Source: Mixophyes australis (lineage: Eukaryota > Chordata > Amphibia > Anura > Limnodynastidae). Taken from it: a stretch of 64,000 nt of DNA. Made by a program: the position numbers and the translations under genes. The notes beneath the pieces were generated by a model. The model did no database searches. It was not told the DNA's origin and saw only the letters and a program-made list of their open reading frames with translations. Of the stretch, positions 55,490 through 64,000 are shown piece after piece (within the stretch, counting starts at the first letter, position 1; the number at the start of each line of letters is the position of its first letter). Where the stretch lies: NCBI GenBank assembly GCA_036250195.1, contig JAVHZZ010000005.1, positions 128,371,598-128,435,597 of the forward strand, in the 5' to 3' direction.

Positions 55490-56110
55490 ACACATAAGAA
55501 AAAGTGTATAAGTCTTCTATCAAACCCTTAAAGTGAATGAAAAAAATGAAACTACAAAAAAAAAATATTTATACCACCACTTAATGATATATATGTACCA
55601 AACAAAATAAAAAAAAAACACCATGTGGTAAGTGAATGAAAATATCAAACACCACTTATGTGAAGATCTTCTGTACGGTTTTGTCTTATGTGCATCTGCT
55701 TACTTGACTCCAAATGAAACAGACATGTATATATCCAATGTCAATCTTGTTTAAGAAATGGGGACTTTTTCCATTGGTCCTGCATTAATCCTCAGAGAAT
55801 TGTGGTGAGAAAAAGGAGGAGCACATAAAATAAATTAGAAAACAAACTTCCCAATGAAACAATACAGTCTAGCTGCCTACCAGAAATTCTGGATGTACAC
55901 GTTTTTCAGCATTATCATGTAGGGCCTGAAGGATGCTACAGATAGGACTGGAATGGTAGTGGTCCACTGTTCCTGGGAAGAACAAACAACTGCGGACGCA
56001 TTTCAACCGTTAGGTCTTTCTCCAGGCGATATAGTACCTGTGCTTAATATCCTCTATTTATAGTGGACCAGTAGATTAGCAAAGTCTCACAATTGATTCC
56101 TGCCCACTAT
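55490..56110 (-). mobile_element. Nonautonomous element with ribozyme-like motif
   Basis: Its composition and order resemble the insertion at 15728-17238: an A-rich left part, then a GGACGCATTTC-type motif (55992), then a short region ending in ctatttatagtggacc. The motif on the minus strand reads CTGGAGAAAGACCTAACGGT then TGAAATGCGTCC. I found no target duplication, so the borders are approximate. Confidence 0.45.
55985..56024 (-). ncRNA. Hammerhead-ribozyme-like motif
   Basis: On the minus strand CTGGAGA (one base from CTGANGA) is followed by a small hairpin (ACC, TAAC, GGT), then TGAAA and a TGCG/CGCA hairpin. The order matches a hammerhead core, but the base after stem III is G instead of U, so self-cleavage is doubtful. 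Confidence 0.45.
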
Positions 56111-56861
56111 CTTAAGGCTCCGCCAGTAAACAGAACCCCACCATAGGTACAAGATCCTCCTCTCAACAAAACTGGAGAGGTAAGAAGGGCAACAACACAA
56201 GGCAAAGCGAAATTGCCTGTTAAGTTCTGACTATATTTTTTCTTCCAATTTTCTTCTTGTTTTTTCTTGTTCTTTGGAGCAATTTTTTCATTCACAAACA
56301 TGGCCATCTTTTGATTATTCATTCCTTTCATCATCCTTTAAGCATTTCTTTTTTCACATTTAATATTTTTTCAGTGTGACTGGCTTATCAGATTCAATAT
56401 TTCTTACTGTGTGGATTCTATATATGAACTTATTATTGGTACACCGTAAATTACTGGATCATTGGACTGTGCAGATTTGTATATCGAATTTATTTCTGCA
56501 CACACTATGTATTTATTCTGCCCAGTATTACTGTGATTGTTTGTAATATCTTGATTATTACATTGTTCGTGTTTATCATAATTCTCTTCTCGCTATATTT
56601 ACTTTTGCATTCTACCTACTACTTCCCATTACCCTATGCGCCTTGGAGTACTCTCTAATTCGGTCCTGTGAAAATCACTGTTTACTTGCTTTTCTCCCAT
56701 ATTATGTATAATTAGAACACAAGTCCTTTCTAAATGTTGAGAAGTATTGGTTAGATCATGTAGTTAAATTATGCATGATGCATTTCACTGTCAAAGAACA
56801 GAATTTCTCTGTAAATTGTCATAACTTATTAAATTACTAAACCAAATTATCTGTACAATAG
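56111..56861 (+). other. PTPN3 intron before PDZ exons
   Basis: AT-rich, with no gene. The minus-strand open frame 56107-56334 has no recognisable domain. Confidence 0.55.
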
Positions 56862-56939
56862 AATGAACTTACCAATGAAGATTTGCTCTTGGTGCGTATA
56901 ACACCAGATGAAGATGGCAAATTTGGATTCAACCTAAAG
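56862..56939 (+). CDS. ptpn3: PTPN3 exon, PDZ domain start
   Basis: The exon encodes the first strand and the peptide-binding loop of the PDZ domain: L-L-L-V-R-I-T-P-D-E-D, then GKFGFNLK. The F-G-F carboxylate-binding loop (GLGF in other PDZ domains) grips C-terminal ligands of partner proteins. The acceptor is caatag (to 56861), chosen because it keeps phase 0 with the previous exon; the donor is aag/gtattt. The strongest sequence match is to PTPN3 rather than PTPN4. Confidence 0.93.
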
Positions 56940-57051
56940 GTATTTTGTTGCAGAGAGGTTTTTTTCTTCTTCTTAGCATTGTAATAAATATTGTAATGTA
57001 CTGTATATCAAATAAAAACTCTATATTATGTCCCAATATAATAAGATAATA

Positions 57052-57392
57052 TAATAGCTCAGACTTGCCAACTCTCCCGCATTTTGCGGGAGACTCCCGC
57101 ATTTTGCGAGAGTCTCCCGGGCTCCCGGGCGAGTGTGGCAATCCCCCGCATCTGGATAATTCTGCCCACTTCCTAGTGAAGTGGGCAGAATTAAGTCCCA
57201 AACGCCGCGATTCCCGGTGAATCGCGGCGTTTGGCCCCGCCCCCCGCTGTCAAATGACGCATTTTGCGTCATCACGTCATGGGGGCAGGTCCAAAATGAC
57301 GTCACTTGGAGCCCCGCCCCCCCCCGTCACGCCCACCTCCTCTGCAGGCTCCCGGATTTCACCAACAGAAAGTTGGTAAGTATGTAATAGCT
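57052..57392. mobile_element. hAT-type MITE, G+C rich
   Basis: A 325-bp element (57060-57384) with the exact 8-bp duplication taatagct (57052-57059 and 57385-57392). It starts CAGACTTGCCAACTCTCC and its other end, reversed, starts CATACTTACCAACTTTC. It contains separate internal hairpins: cccgcattttgcggg, an attctgcccacttc/gaagtgggcagaat pair, an aaacgccgcgatt/aatcgcggcgttt pair and an atgacg-rich one. It sits in a 541-bp intron within the PDZ-coding region and makes up most of that intron. Confidence 0.93.
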
Positions 57393-57480
57393 TACAGATG
57401 CTTATGAATGATTCTGTGTTATACTTGCATGTTGTTTTTCCCTTAATGAAAAAATGGTCTAATATTTTACAAATTTACAG

Positions 57481-57537
57481 GGTGGTGTTGACCAGAAAAT
57501 GCAGTTGGTCGTGTCCAGAATTACAGCAGGATCACCT
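57481..57537 (+). CDS. ptpn3: PTPN3 exon, PDZ domain middle
   Basis: A 57-nt exon encodes GGVDQKMQLVVSRITAGSP, strands and turn after the binding loop of the PDZ domain. The acceptor is ttttacaaatttacag; the donor is cct/gtaagt. It begins and ends in phase 0, so skipping it would remove 19 residues in frame and destroy the PDZ fold. Confidence 0.93.
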
Positions 57538-57954
57538 GTAAGTATCGTATTTTCTTAAATTCTTTTAAACTATTTATGCAATGTTGAATTGTATATACCT
57601 TTTTTTTAAATTGAACATCATGGCCTAATAGCAGCTTAAGGCGTGAACACTTTCTTGTTATTTTTTAAGTCTTTCTAATTGTTACAATTGTAGCTTAATA
57701 CAATTGTGATATGTCAATGTTGTACCTACTAACTAGCAGTATATAGATTAAAATGATAAATAGTTGGTGGAGATTTTAGTATTTTTAAACTGGATGTTTT
57801 AGTGAAAGCTGTCTGATAACTGTTGCCTTTGTACTGGATTTTCTACATTAAGCATTTATTTGGAATGATGTAATTTAATATGCAGCAATGTTAAATAATG
57901 TGTAACAGAATAAAGATAAAAAATAGCACTTTGTCTGTGTAAATATATGAGAGA

Positions 57955-59130
57955 GCAAACAAATTCCAAAATAAAATTAAAGTAACAAATCATAAAATGT
58001 TCCACGCTTCATCTATAATAAAGTCGCAATGTTTATCAAAGTCCTTACTTCTCATATAGTGATCTTCATTGTGCAGTAAAAATCCTTCCCTGAAGATGTA
58101 GGCTGCCTCCGCCCCAATACGAATATATTAAAAAAAGAAAAATCTATAGTGCAATAGCATGCTTAAAAATCCTCAACCAACATAAAAGTGAATTAAGTGC
58201 TATACGTATGTCACACCAAGACACTACAATCTCCATTATGAATGCACTCACATTAAGGTTACTTGAACACAGATCTTATAGGCTGTAACAGAAGGGGCTT
58301 GATAGGCACAGTGGGAATTTTTGAGCTCTGTTCAGATCTGACCAGGTCCTTGCTGTTACAGCCTGTTTAATCTTGGGTCGCATCGTAACTGCTGTGTTTT
58401 AGAAGTGTGATTGTTTCATCTGACTTCTAGTAGGAGATCCTTTTGTATGAAAAGGATACCTCCTATGTTTCAAATGTTGCATTGTATGACATTTTGTTGC
58501 AAAATGTGAGTGCATTGGAAATAAGTTCTTTTGGATGTTTTAATAATAAAAATAAATTGTTTGGGAAAGAGCAATCAGGAGTGGTGTTACACACTCAATT
58601 GTCAGCGTTTCCCGCGGCGTTAAAAGTATTACCAGCATTACGGTAATTCTAAGCCAGATTTCAACTCGCGGCTCCCTGAGCTTCGAGCTGAAAGCCGGCA
58701 TTAAAGGTACCGTAATACCGGTATTTACTTTTTGCAAGTAACGCGGACAATTGAATATGCCCAGTGTTAATTTCTCCTATTCTGGTTGATTGAATTTTAG
58801 AAAAGAGCAATCAGCAGAAGCTGTGTTTTACACTGTTTTCAATTAAGCTTAATGTGAGTGCATTCACAATGGGGAGTTGGTGTAAGATATATTTAGCACT
58901 TGATTCACTTTTAAGTAGGTTGAGAATTTGATTTTTAAGAATTTAATTGCACTATATATTTTGCTTTATTGATATACTCAAAAAGCTAGCTAAATTTTTT
59001 GATATATTCGTATTGGAGCGGAGGTGGATTACTATATGAGAAATGAGGACTAAATATTGGGACTATATTCTGGCTTAAGTGGTGCTTTGCACATTCATTT
59101 TATTTTGGATTTGATTTGGTTTCACATATG
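57955..59130. mobile_element. Large foldback element
   Basis: Arms of about 200-300 bp face each other: 57955-58262 and 58856-59130. Matching blocks are ccgccccaatacgaatatat with its complement near 59010, gtgaattaagtgctata with its complement near 58890, and atgaatgcactcacattaa with its complement at 58856. The outer ends share ttccaaaataaaat-type sequence. The middle holds a smaller palindrome (58590-58763). There is no coding frame. It is probably an old DNA transposon or MITE. Confidence 0.8.
58584..58769. mobile_element. Palindromic MITE nested in foldback
   Basis: A 174-bp element (58590-58763) flanked by gtgtta on both sides (58584-58589 and 58764-58769). The ends contain caattgtcagcgtt and the reverse of aacgcggacaattg. 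It is related in its terminal region to the element at 61276-61476. Confidence 0.75.
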
Positions 59131-60000
59131 TTTACACCAAGGAAGTGATATTTGTTTCTTATTCTTATTTTTTTTACACATGGTTAATTTTAAAGTGTGG
59201 TGGCACTTTTTAGGGTAACTGCATTCTTTTGAGCGCTGAATGAGGTATAACTATTTGATGGCATACCAATGATAGATAGCATGTGTCATGAAGGGTATAT
59301 TATGGTTAAACTTAGAGTTGTGACAGACATATATGTAAGAGCTCTCATTAAGCAGCACAGTCTCCAGAATGTACAAAAAAACCTCAAAAAATAGTAAATA
59401 ATTGCTGTTTTCGGATAGTTATAATGTCTGTGAGAATCACATCACTGAGAGTTCCTTATTTAATACTGTGAGGAGCACTGCTAAAAAATTTAGTAAGTAG
59501 AGAGAAAAAGCGTGTATTTTTTTCACTGCTTTTAAGTGCATTTTAAGGGTAGAGCTTCAAATTGTGTGAAAAAAACCTTCTGAAAAACCCAAACATTCTG
59601 GATAATAGATCCTACACCAGTACATGAAAGGAGGAGTTAGTTGGGCTCTCTGATGTAGTAATATGCAAACACTGCTCTTGGAAACTTACTGTAGCCATGT
59701 GGGATAGTTGCAAAATGTAACAGACATTATTTGGTGGGGAAAATGGATATGTCACTTAGATATTATTTTTTTCTTCCCAATATGGAGAAAGAGTTAGCCT
59801 GGATATGACTTGTCCATGTTAGTAGTAGAGACAGAAAAATTGTCTCGATATTAGATTTCTGAGAAATATAATTGGTAGACAATATAATTTGTGTTTTTTA
59901 ACATAATTTTACATTTGCATATTCAATAAAACCTATAAATTTATTTGAAAAGCAATCTATCCTACGGCTAATTTTCCTCCTTTCTGTGATGTTTTAATAG

Positions 60001-60157
60001 GCTGATAAATGCATTCCTAAACTTATGGAAGGTGATCAAATTGTGCTGATCAATGGTCGTGATATCTCGGAGCATACACATGATCAGGTGGTTATGTTTA
60101 TTAAAGCCAGCAGGGAGTCCCACACAGGGGAACTTGCCTTACAGGTTAGGCGGAAAG
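60001..60157 (+). CDS. ptpn3: PTPN3 exon, PDZ domain end
   Basis: The exon encodes [20 protein letters not shown], then [17 protein letters not shown] and a strand ending in QVRRK. This is the helix and last strands of the PDZ domain; the histidine in SEHTHDQV lies at the start of the ligand-contacting helix. The acceptor is gttttaatag; the donor is aaag/gtaact. It leaves one base (g), completed to an alanine codon by the next exon. Confidence 0.95.
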
Positions 60158-61272
60158 GTAACTCCTTGTTTTGAAAATGGACCTTCTCCTTAGGTTAACG
60201 TTACCTGGATCTTTCCTAAACATTGTAACAATTTTACCTTATGATATGTTATTACGGGACCCATGGTAAATGTTTTCAGGTTAGGCAACTTATCATTTAC
60301 AGTACAACACAAGTGTTATTGTAATAAACAGTGATCCAAGTGGGGTTGTATACAGTGGTATGCCGTACCCCCATTTCATCTACTGCTTTGATTGTACAAT
60401 TATCAAATTCCATTCATTTTACATTCTAAGTACATTTTCCATACTGCTACTTCTAAATATCCATACCGACACTTCTAAATTTCAACTTTGACCACTGGTT
60501 ATAATGGAAAATATCATTGTAACATTCATGATAATATTTTGGTAAAAAATGAGAATCATCAATTACAGTTTTTTATTTTTACTAAAAGTCAAGTGAAGCG
60601 TGTTTAGAGGTAAAGCATGAGGATAACTAATTTTCTTTTAGCAAAATATGTCAACTCTGTAGTGTCCTTCAGGGAGAGAAAGCCACCCCTGACATATTAT
60701 CCTGTAAATTTCACATATTTAAAAGTCCAGTGACACCAATGACATTTTTGATTACATATTATAGGAAAAGGAAGCAAATACTTTATGTTAATTTGCTGTA
60801 CTCTTTATCTATTTTTTCATTGTTAAGATTTGATTTGTGACCTCTATTCCCATCTGATTGTTCAGTATGTATCTTTAAGATGCCCATATGGATTATGCTA
60901 TATTAATAATACATTTGGAAGCAAAATATCTTAAATACTTCTATTTTGCATGCATTACAACATGTCGTTAATGATAACTTTTGTGTTAAAATGTATAATT
61001 AAAGTTGCCTTAATAGTTCCTCTTCAGCATTTAAAAAGCACAGTTTGTGATACCATTTAAAACATGGCTACGTTATATGTAATTGTGAATTCAGATATTC
61101 TTCTCCAATGAAAATCTTTTATAAATAATTCTAATGTGGGTTAACCTTGTACTGTTCCACACCTTATAGAGAGAACGAAACGCTGGTGAGCACTGATGGA
61201 GCCTCTGTGGAGGCAAAATAAAATCCCACCCCCCATCCCACCAGCTCTGGGCATTGAAAAATGTTCTGACCT
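60158..61272 (+). other. PTPN3 intron, no element recognised
   Basis: AT-rich intron; no gene or clear repeat. Confidence 0.55.
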
Positions 61273-61479
61273 ATAGGGGCCAATTCAATTCGGTCGCGTT
61301 ATGCTAGGAGTAACGCGGCCTGTGCACTATTACCATTAGTACGGTACTTTAACGCTGATTTTTGCTCGCACCTCTCGGGACTGCGAGTAAAAATCTGGGA
61401 TAAATTACTGTATTAAAGGTAATACTACTAACACCACGTTAATCCTAGACTAACGTGGCCGAATTGAATCTGCTCCATA
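61273..61479. mobile_element. Palindromic MITE, ATA flanks
   Basis: A 201-bp element (61276-61476). The ends ggggccaattcaattcggtc and the reverse of gtggccgaattgaatctgct match. It contains a second inner pairing around ttttgctcgcacctctcg and gcgagtaaaaatct. ATA is present on both sides. Confidence 0.88.
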
Positions 61480-61949
61480 GAGTGGCAACTTTAAAAGAGA
61501 CCAAATAATGGTAAGAGATCCCTAAAACCCCAGATCATTTTATGAATGTAGTGTACACAACACACTTTTAAAATAAAACTTAATTAAATTAACAACTCCC
61601 AAAACTCTTTTTCATATATATATAAAAAAAAATATCTTTATTTGTAATGCAAAGGAGTCATCTATTTGTTATACAAAGAACTTTTTAATTTGTAATTCAC
61701 GAGAAATAAAAATAAAACACCATAAGAGAAAAAGCAAACTGCTTACTAGGAATCCTGCTGTAGGACAGAAAAAAGGATTGTCCAGAAATGTCATTAGCTG
61801 CTCAGTCAATCACTAGTGGTTTCCCTGGCTGGCCACAATGTGATTGCTTGGAGGTGAAGAGAGTCGCAAGGACTCCCTGCTTTAGTCACACATTAATAGA
61901 GACTAATTCATTCTCTATTTATTTGGCCTGAATAAAACAATTAATAATA

Positions 61950-62115
61950 CTGTGCAGCTCCACTCATGTCAATGGCCGATCTATTTCAATAGCCTATTTA
62001 TTTCAATAGGAATTCTACATCTAGCATACAACCCCATTAAATGAATGGACCATTGAAATAAATAGGCCTTTGGAATGAATGGGACATTGACATGAATTGG
62101 AAAAAACAGCACAAT
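61950..62115. repeat. Short foldback repeat
   Basis: cctatttatttcaatagg at about 61993 faces ccattgaaataaataggcct at about 62049, and catgtcaatggcc faces gggacattgacatg. It is possibly a small MITE; no duplication was found. Confidence 0.55.
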
Positions 62116-62726
62116 GCTAGGTTAACAGTTCTTGTTAACAACTAATGCATATGTGCACTCCCATTGTGACAAATAGACTTGTGGTGACATGATTTGAATG
62201 CACTGAATTGGAGCTAGCAGCTTCAAAATATCTGTGGCACAATGCAATTGCACACAGATACAAGTGTAAACACAATGGGTATGCACATAGAATAGAATGG
62301 TTTTTATTTTCACATGCAGCTGCATGCTTTCCATTTGCGGTAAAAATATGCAATGTTTAAATGCCAGTGGTTGAGGACCCACCTACATTTAATGAATTCA
62401 TTTTATGGGTAATCTTTGTCATAAAACATAAAATTTGATGGTAAATAAGAACCACTTGGCCAATTTAGTCTGCCCATTTTTAACCTATTGAGCCCTCAAA
62501 CCTTATTTGATCCTTCCACTTATCCACTACCTGTTTTGTGAAGTCATTTTCTTCAAGCTGCTTCTGAACTTACTTCCCTCTAGTTTCAATGCATGTTCTC
62601 TTGTTCTAATACTTCTTTTCCTTCACTACAAACCATACTATTCCAGAGCATGTAGCATATGATATTGTCTATTTCCTGTAACTGCGTTACTAAAATTAAC
62701 ATGAAGTACATATTTTTATTTTATAG

Positions 62727-62884
62727 CTGTAAAGCCTTTTGGTGAGATGAAGTCAGGAGATGATTCTGACTTACAACTTTTTCCACCGATAATCCTACCT
62801 ACAGAATATTGTGACACACTGCTGGGTTCAATGGAGCAGCTTACTAAGGGCCTTGAAACTGGAGTTGTCCTTGTTCAGTTTGAG
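62727..62884 (+). CDS. ptpn3: PTPN3 exon, PDZ to phosphatase linker
   Basis: The exon encodes AVKPFGEMKSGDDSD, then L-L-G-S-M-E-Q-L-T-K-G-L and V-V-L-V-Q-F-E, the segment that joins the PDZ domain to the tyrosine phosphatase domain; the L-x-K-G-L-x-x-G block begins the phosphatase fold. The acceptor is tttatag; the donor is gag/gtattt. It ends in phase 0. The catalytic exons lie beyond the window. Confidence 0.93.
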
Positions 62885-64000
62885 GTATTTTTTTTTCTTC
62901 TGGTTTTATATACTTCTTTCTTCTATTACGTCACAGAAATACTTTCCTATCTGTCATTTACATAAAGGAAACGGGGGTTTTGTCAATAGTAATCAATCGG
63001 ATTATTATCATTCTAGTACAATTTATAGAAGAAAAGATGTTACAGATATCTGATTGTATTCTGGGGGCATAAATGCTGTTTCTTTAGCTAGCTGTAGAAC
63101 TGTTTTGATAAATGTTACCCATAAAATATATAATTTGACACAATTGACACATTTGCTTGATTTAAGTGTGCCACTTGCCATGCAGTATAAAATAAAGTGA
63201 GCCAAATCCATTATATCAATAGTTTTACTTGTGTAAAAACTTCTCTACAGCAGAGTGAATTGTCAGCTAGTAGGCACAAGCATTATTGGACAACTCTGTA
63301 ATGTCACAATCCTGAACACTAAGGATAATGTTAGAATAGCAATAATAATTGTTACTACTATTATTTAGTTACCATTTTATCATTAGTAAGACTACTTTAG
63401 TTTACTAGACACACATAATAGGAATAGTCCCTGCAAGTGTCTGGCTAATAGTAAAGTAGATATTTCTTGTCCAAGACTCCCGTAAATAACTTCTGGCAAT
63501 TGGTATTTCAATTGTCAGTGGTTATATAGTGTGCCGTGCTTCTACGTATATCATTAAAAATGGATGAACTGTGCTGTTCACTCCCTTCAAGCTGGTTATC
63601 AAATAATGTAGCACTTTTGCTCAAAACCTAATGGAAGTGCCTTGGGTAAGGCTATTGTTGTTATCATAAATAACACGTAAGTGCATATAATCCACCTACT
63701 TGGGAAAGGATAACCCCACCAAAAATGTTTATTTTACTATTTAGTTTGTGGGGAGCAGTTATGTAAGAACAAATGTGTACTTTCCTCCCATGCTCCTGTC
63801 TTATGCAGCATCCCAGCTCCTCTTCATCACAGTGAGTCTGTCATGGCTAACAGACGTTATTACTATTGTAATCAAACACAAATCAAAGTCACCTACAGCA
63901 TGCCTAGTGTTCTCTCTGAAGTGGCTTCAGACTGCTTTAGCCGCTGGGAATAGAATGCTGGGACCAGCCACAGGTAGGTATGCTTTTTGTCGGATAACTG
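62885..64000 (+). other. PTPN3 intron, right edge
   Basis: No further exon was found: I searched for the continuation of the phosphatase domain after each AG and saw none. AT-rich, without recognised repeats. Confidence 0.55.

Noticed and set aside
56862..62884. PTPN4 as the identity of the host gene
   Set aside because: The PDZ segments (RITPDEDGKFGFNLKGG, and later [18 protein letters not shown]) agree with PTPN3 as I know it and differ from PTPN4 at several positions. This should be confirmed by alignment.

Overview
This window is vertebrate nuclear DNA, most likely from a frog. Seven ordinary coding exons and one 24-nt candidate micro-exon on the + strand, all with GT-AG borders and consistent phase, encode the linker, the PDZ domain and the start of the phosphatase region of the protein tyrosine phosphatase PTPN3. 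The introns carry dispersed repeats typical of anuran genomes: L2-tailed repeats, palindromic MITEs, Tc1 and hAT elements, L1, chromovirus-type Gypsy elements and a retrovirus-like provirus. I cannot name the species.

Layout. 1-24336 is upstream (presumed intronic) sequence made mostly of nested LTR elements. A minus-strand Gypsy chromovirus (3308-8935, target duplication ctgtg) contains two solo LTRs. A + strand endogenous retrovirus (11181-23011, target duplication cttc) contains a 1.5-kb insertion with a 16-bp duplication and another solo LTR. PTPN3 exons follow at 24337-24471 and 26510-26686. The next intron (26687-46106) holds a second degraded Gypsy (27509-about 29650), a truncated Tc1 element, a 2.2-kb array of a 31-bp tandem repeat, a nonautonomous element with an 8-bp target duplication, a third Gypsy (35360-41445, target duplication cacct) with two more solo LTRs, and two L1 fragments in opposite orientation. 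The remaining exons lie at 46107-46130 (micro-exon), 47475-47670, 56862-56939, 57481-57537, 60001-60157 and 62727-62884. They are separated by Tc1, hAT, MITE and hammerhead-ribozyme-like repeats.

How it fits together. Only PTPN3 looks like a functional gene here; the transposon reading frames are broken. Exact target-site duplications let me draw clean borders for most insertions and give a relative order of events. The least ordinary signals are: a solo retroviral LTR carrying a nearly perfect inverted duplication (arms 6450 to 7522); a provirus 3-prime LTR that has taken up a junction fragment matching that solo LTR and its Gypsy flank 14 kb away; Gypsy LTRs of one insertion with different U3 sequences; hammerhead-ribozyme-like GAAACGCGTC motifs in repeats at three places; and a symmetric 24-nt PTPN3 micro-exon whose 5-prime splice site abuts a long CT/TA microsatellite. 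I found no unmistakably new multi-gene system.
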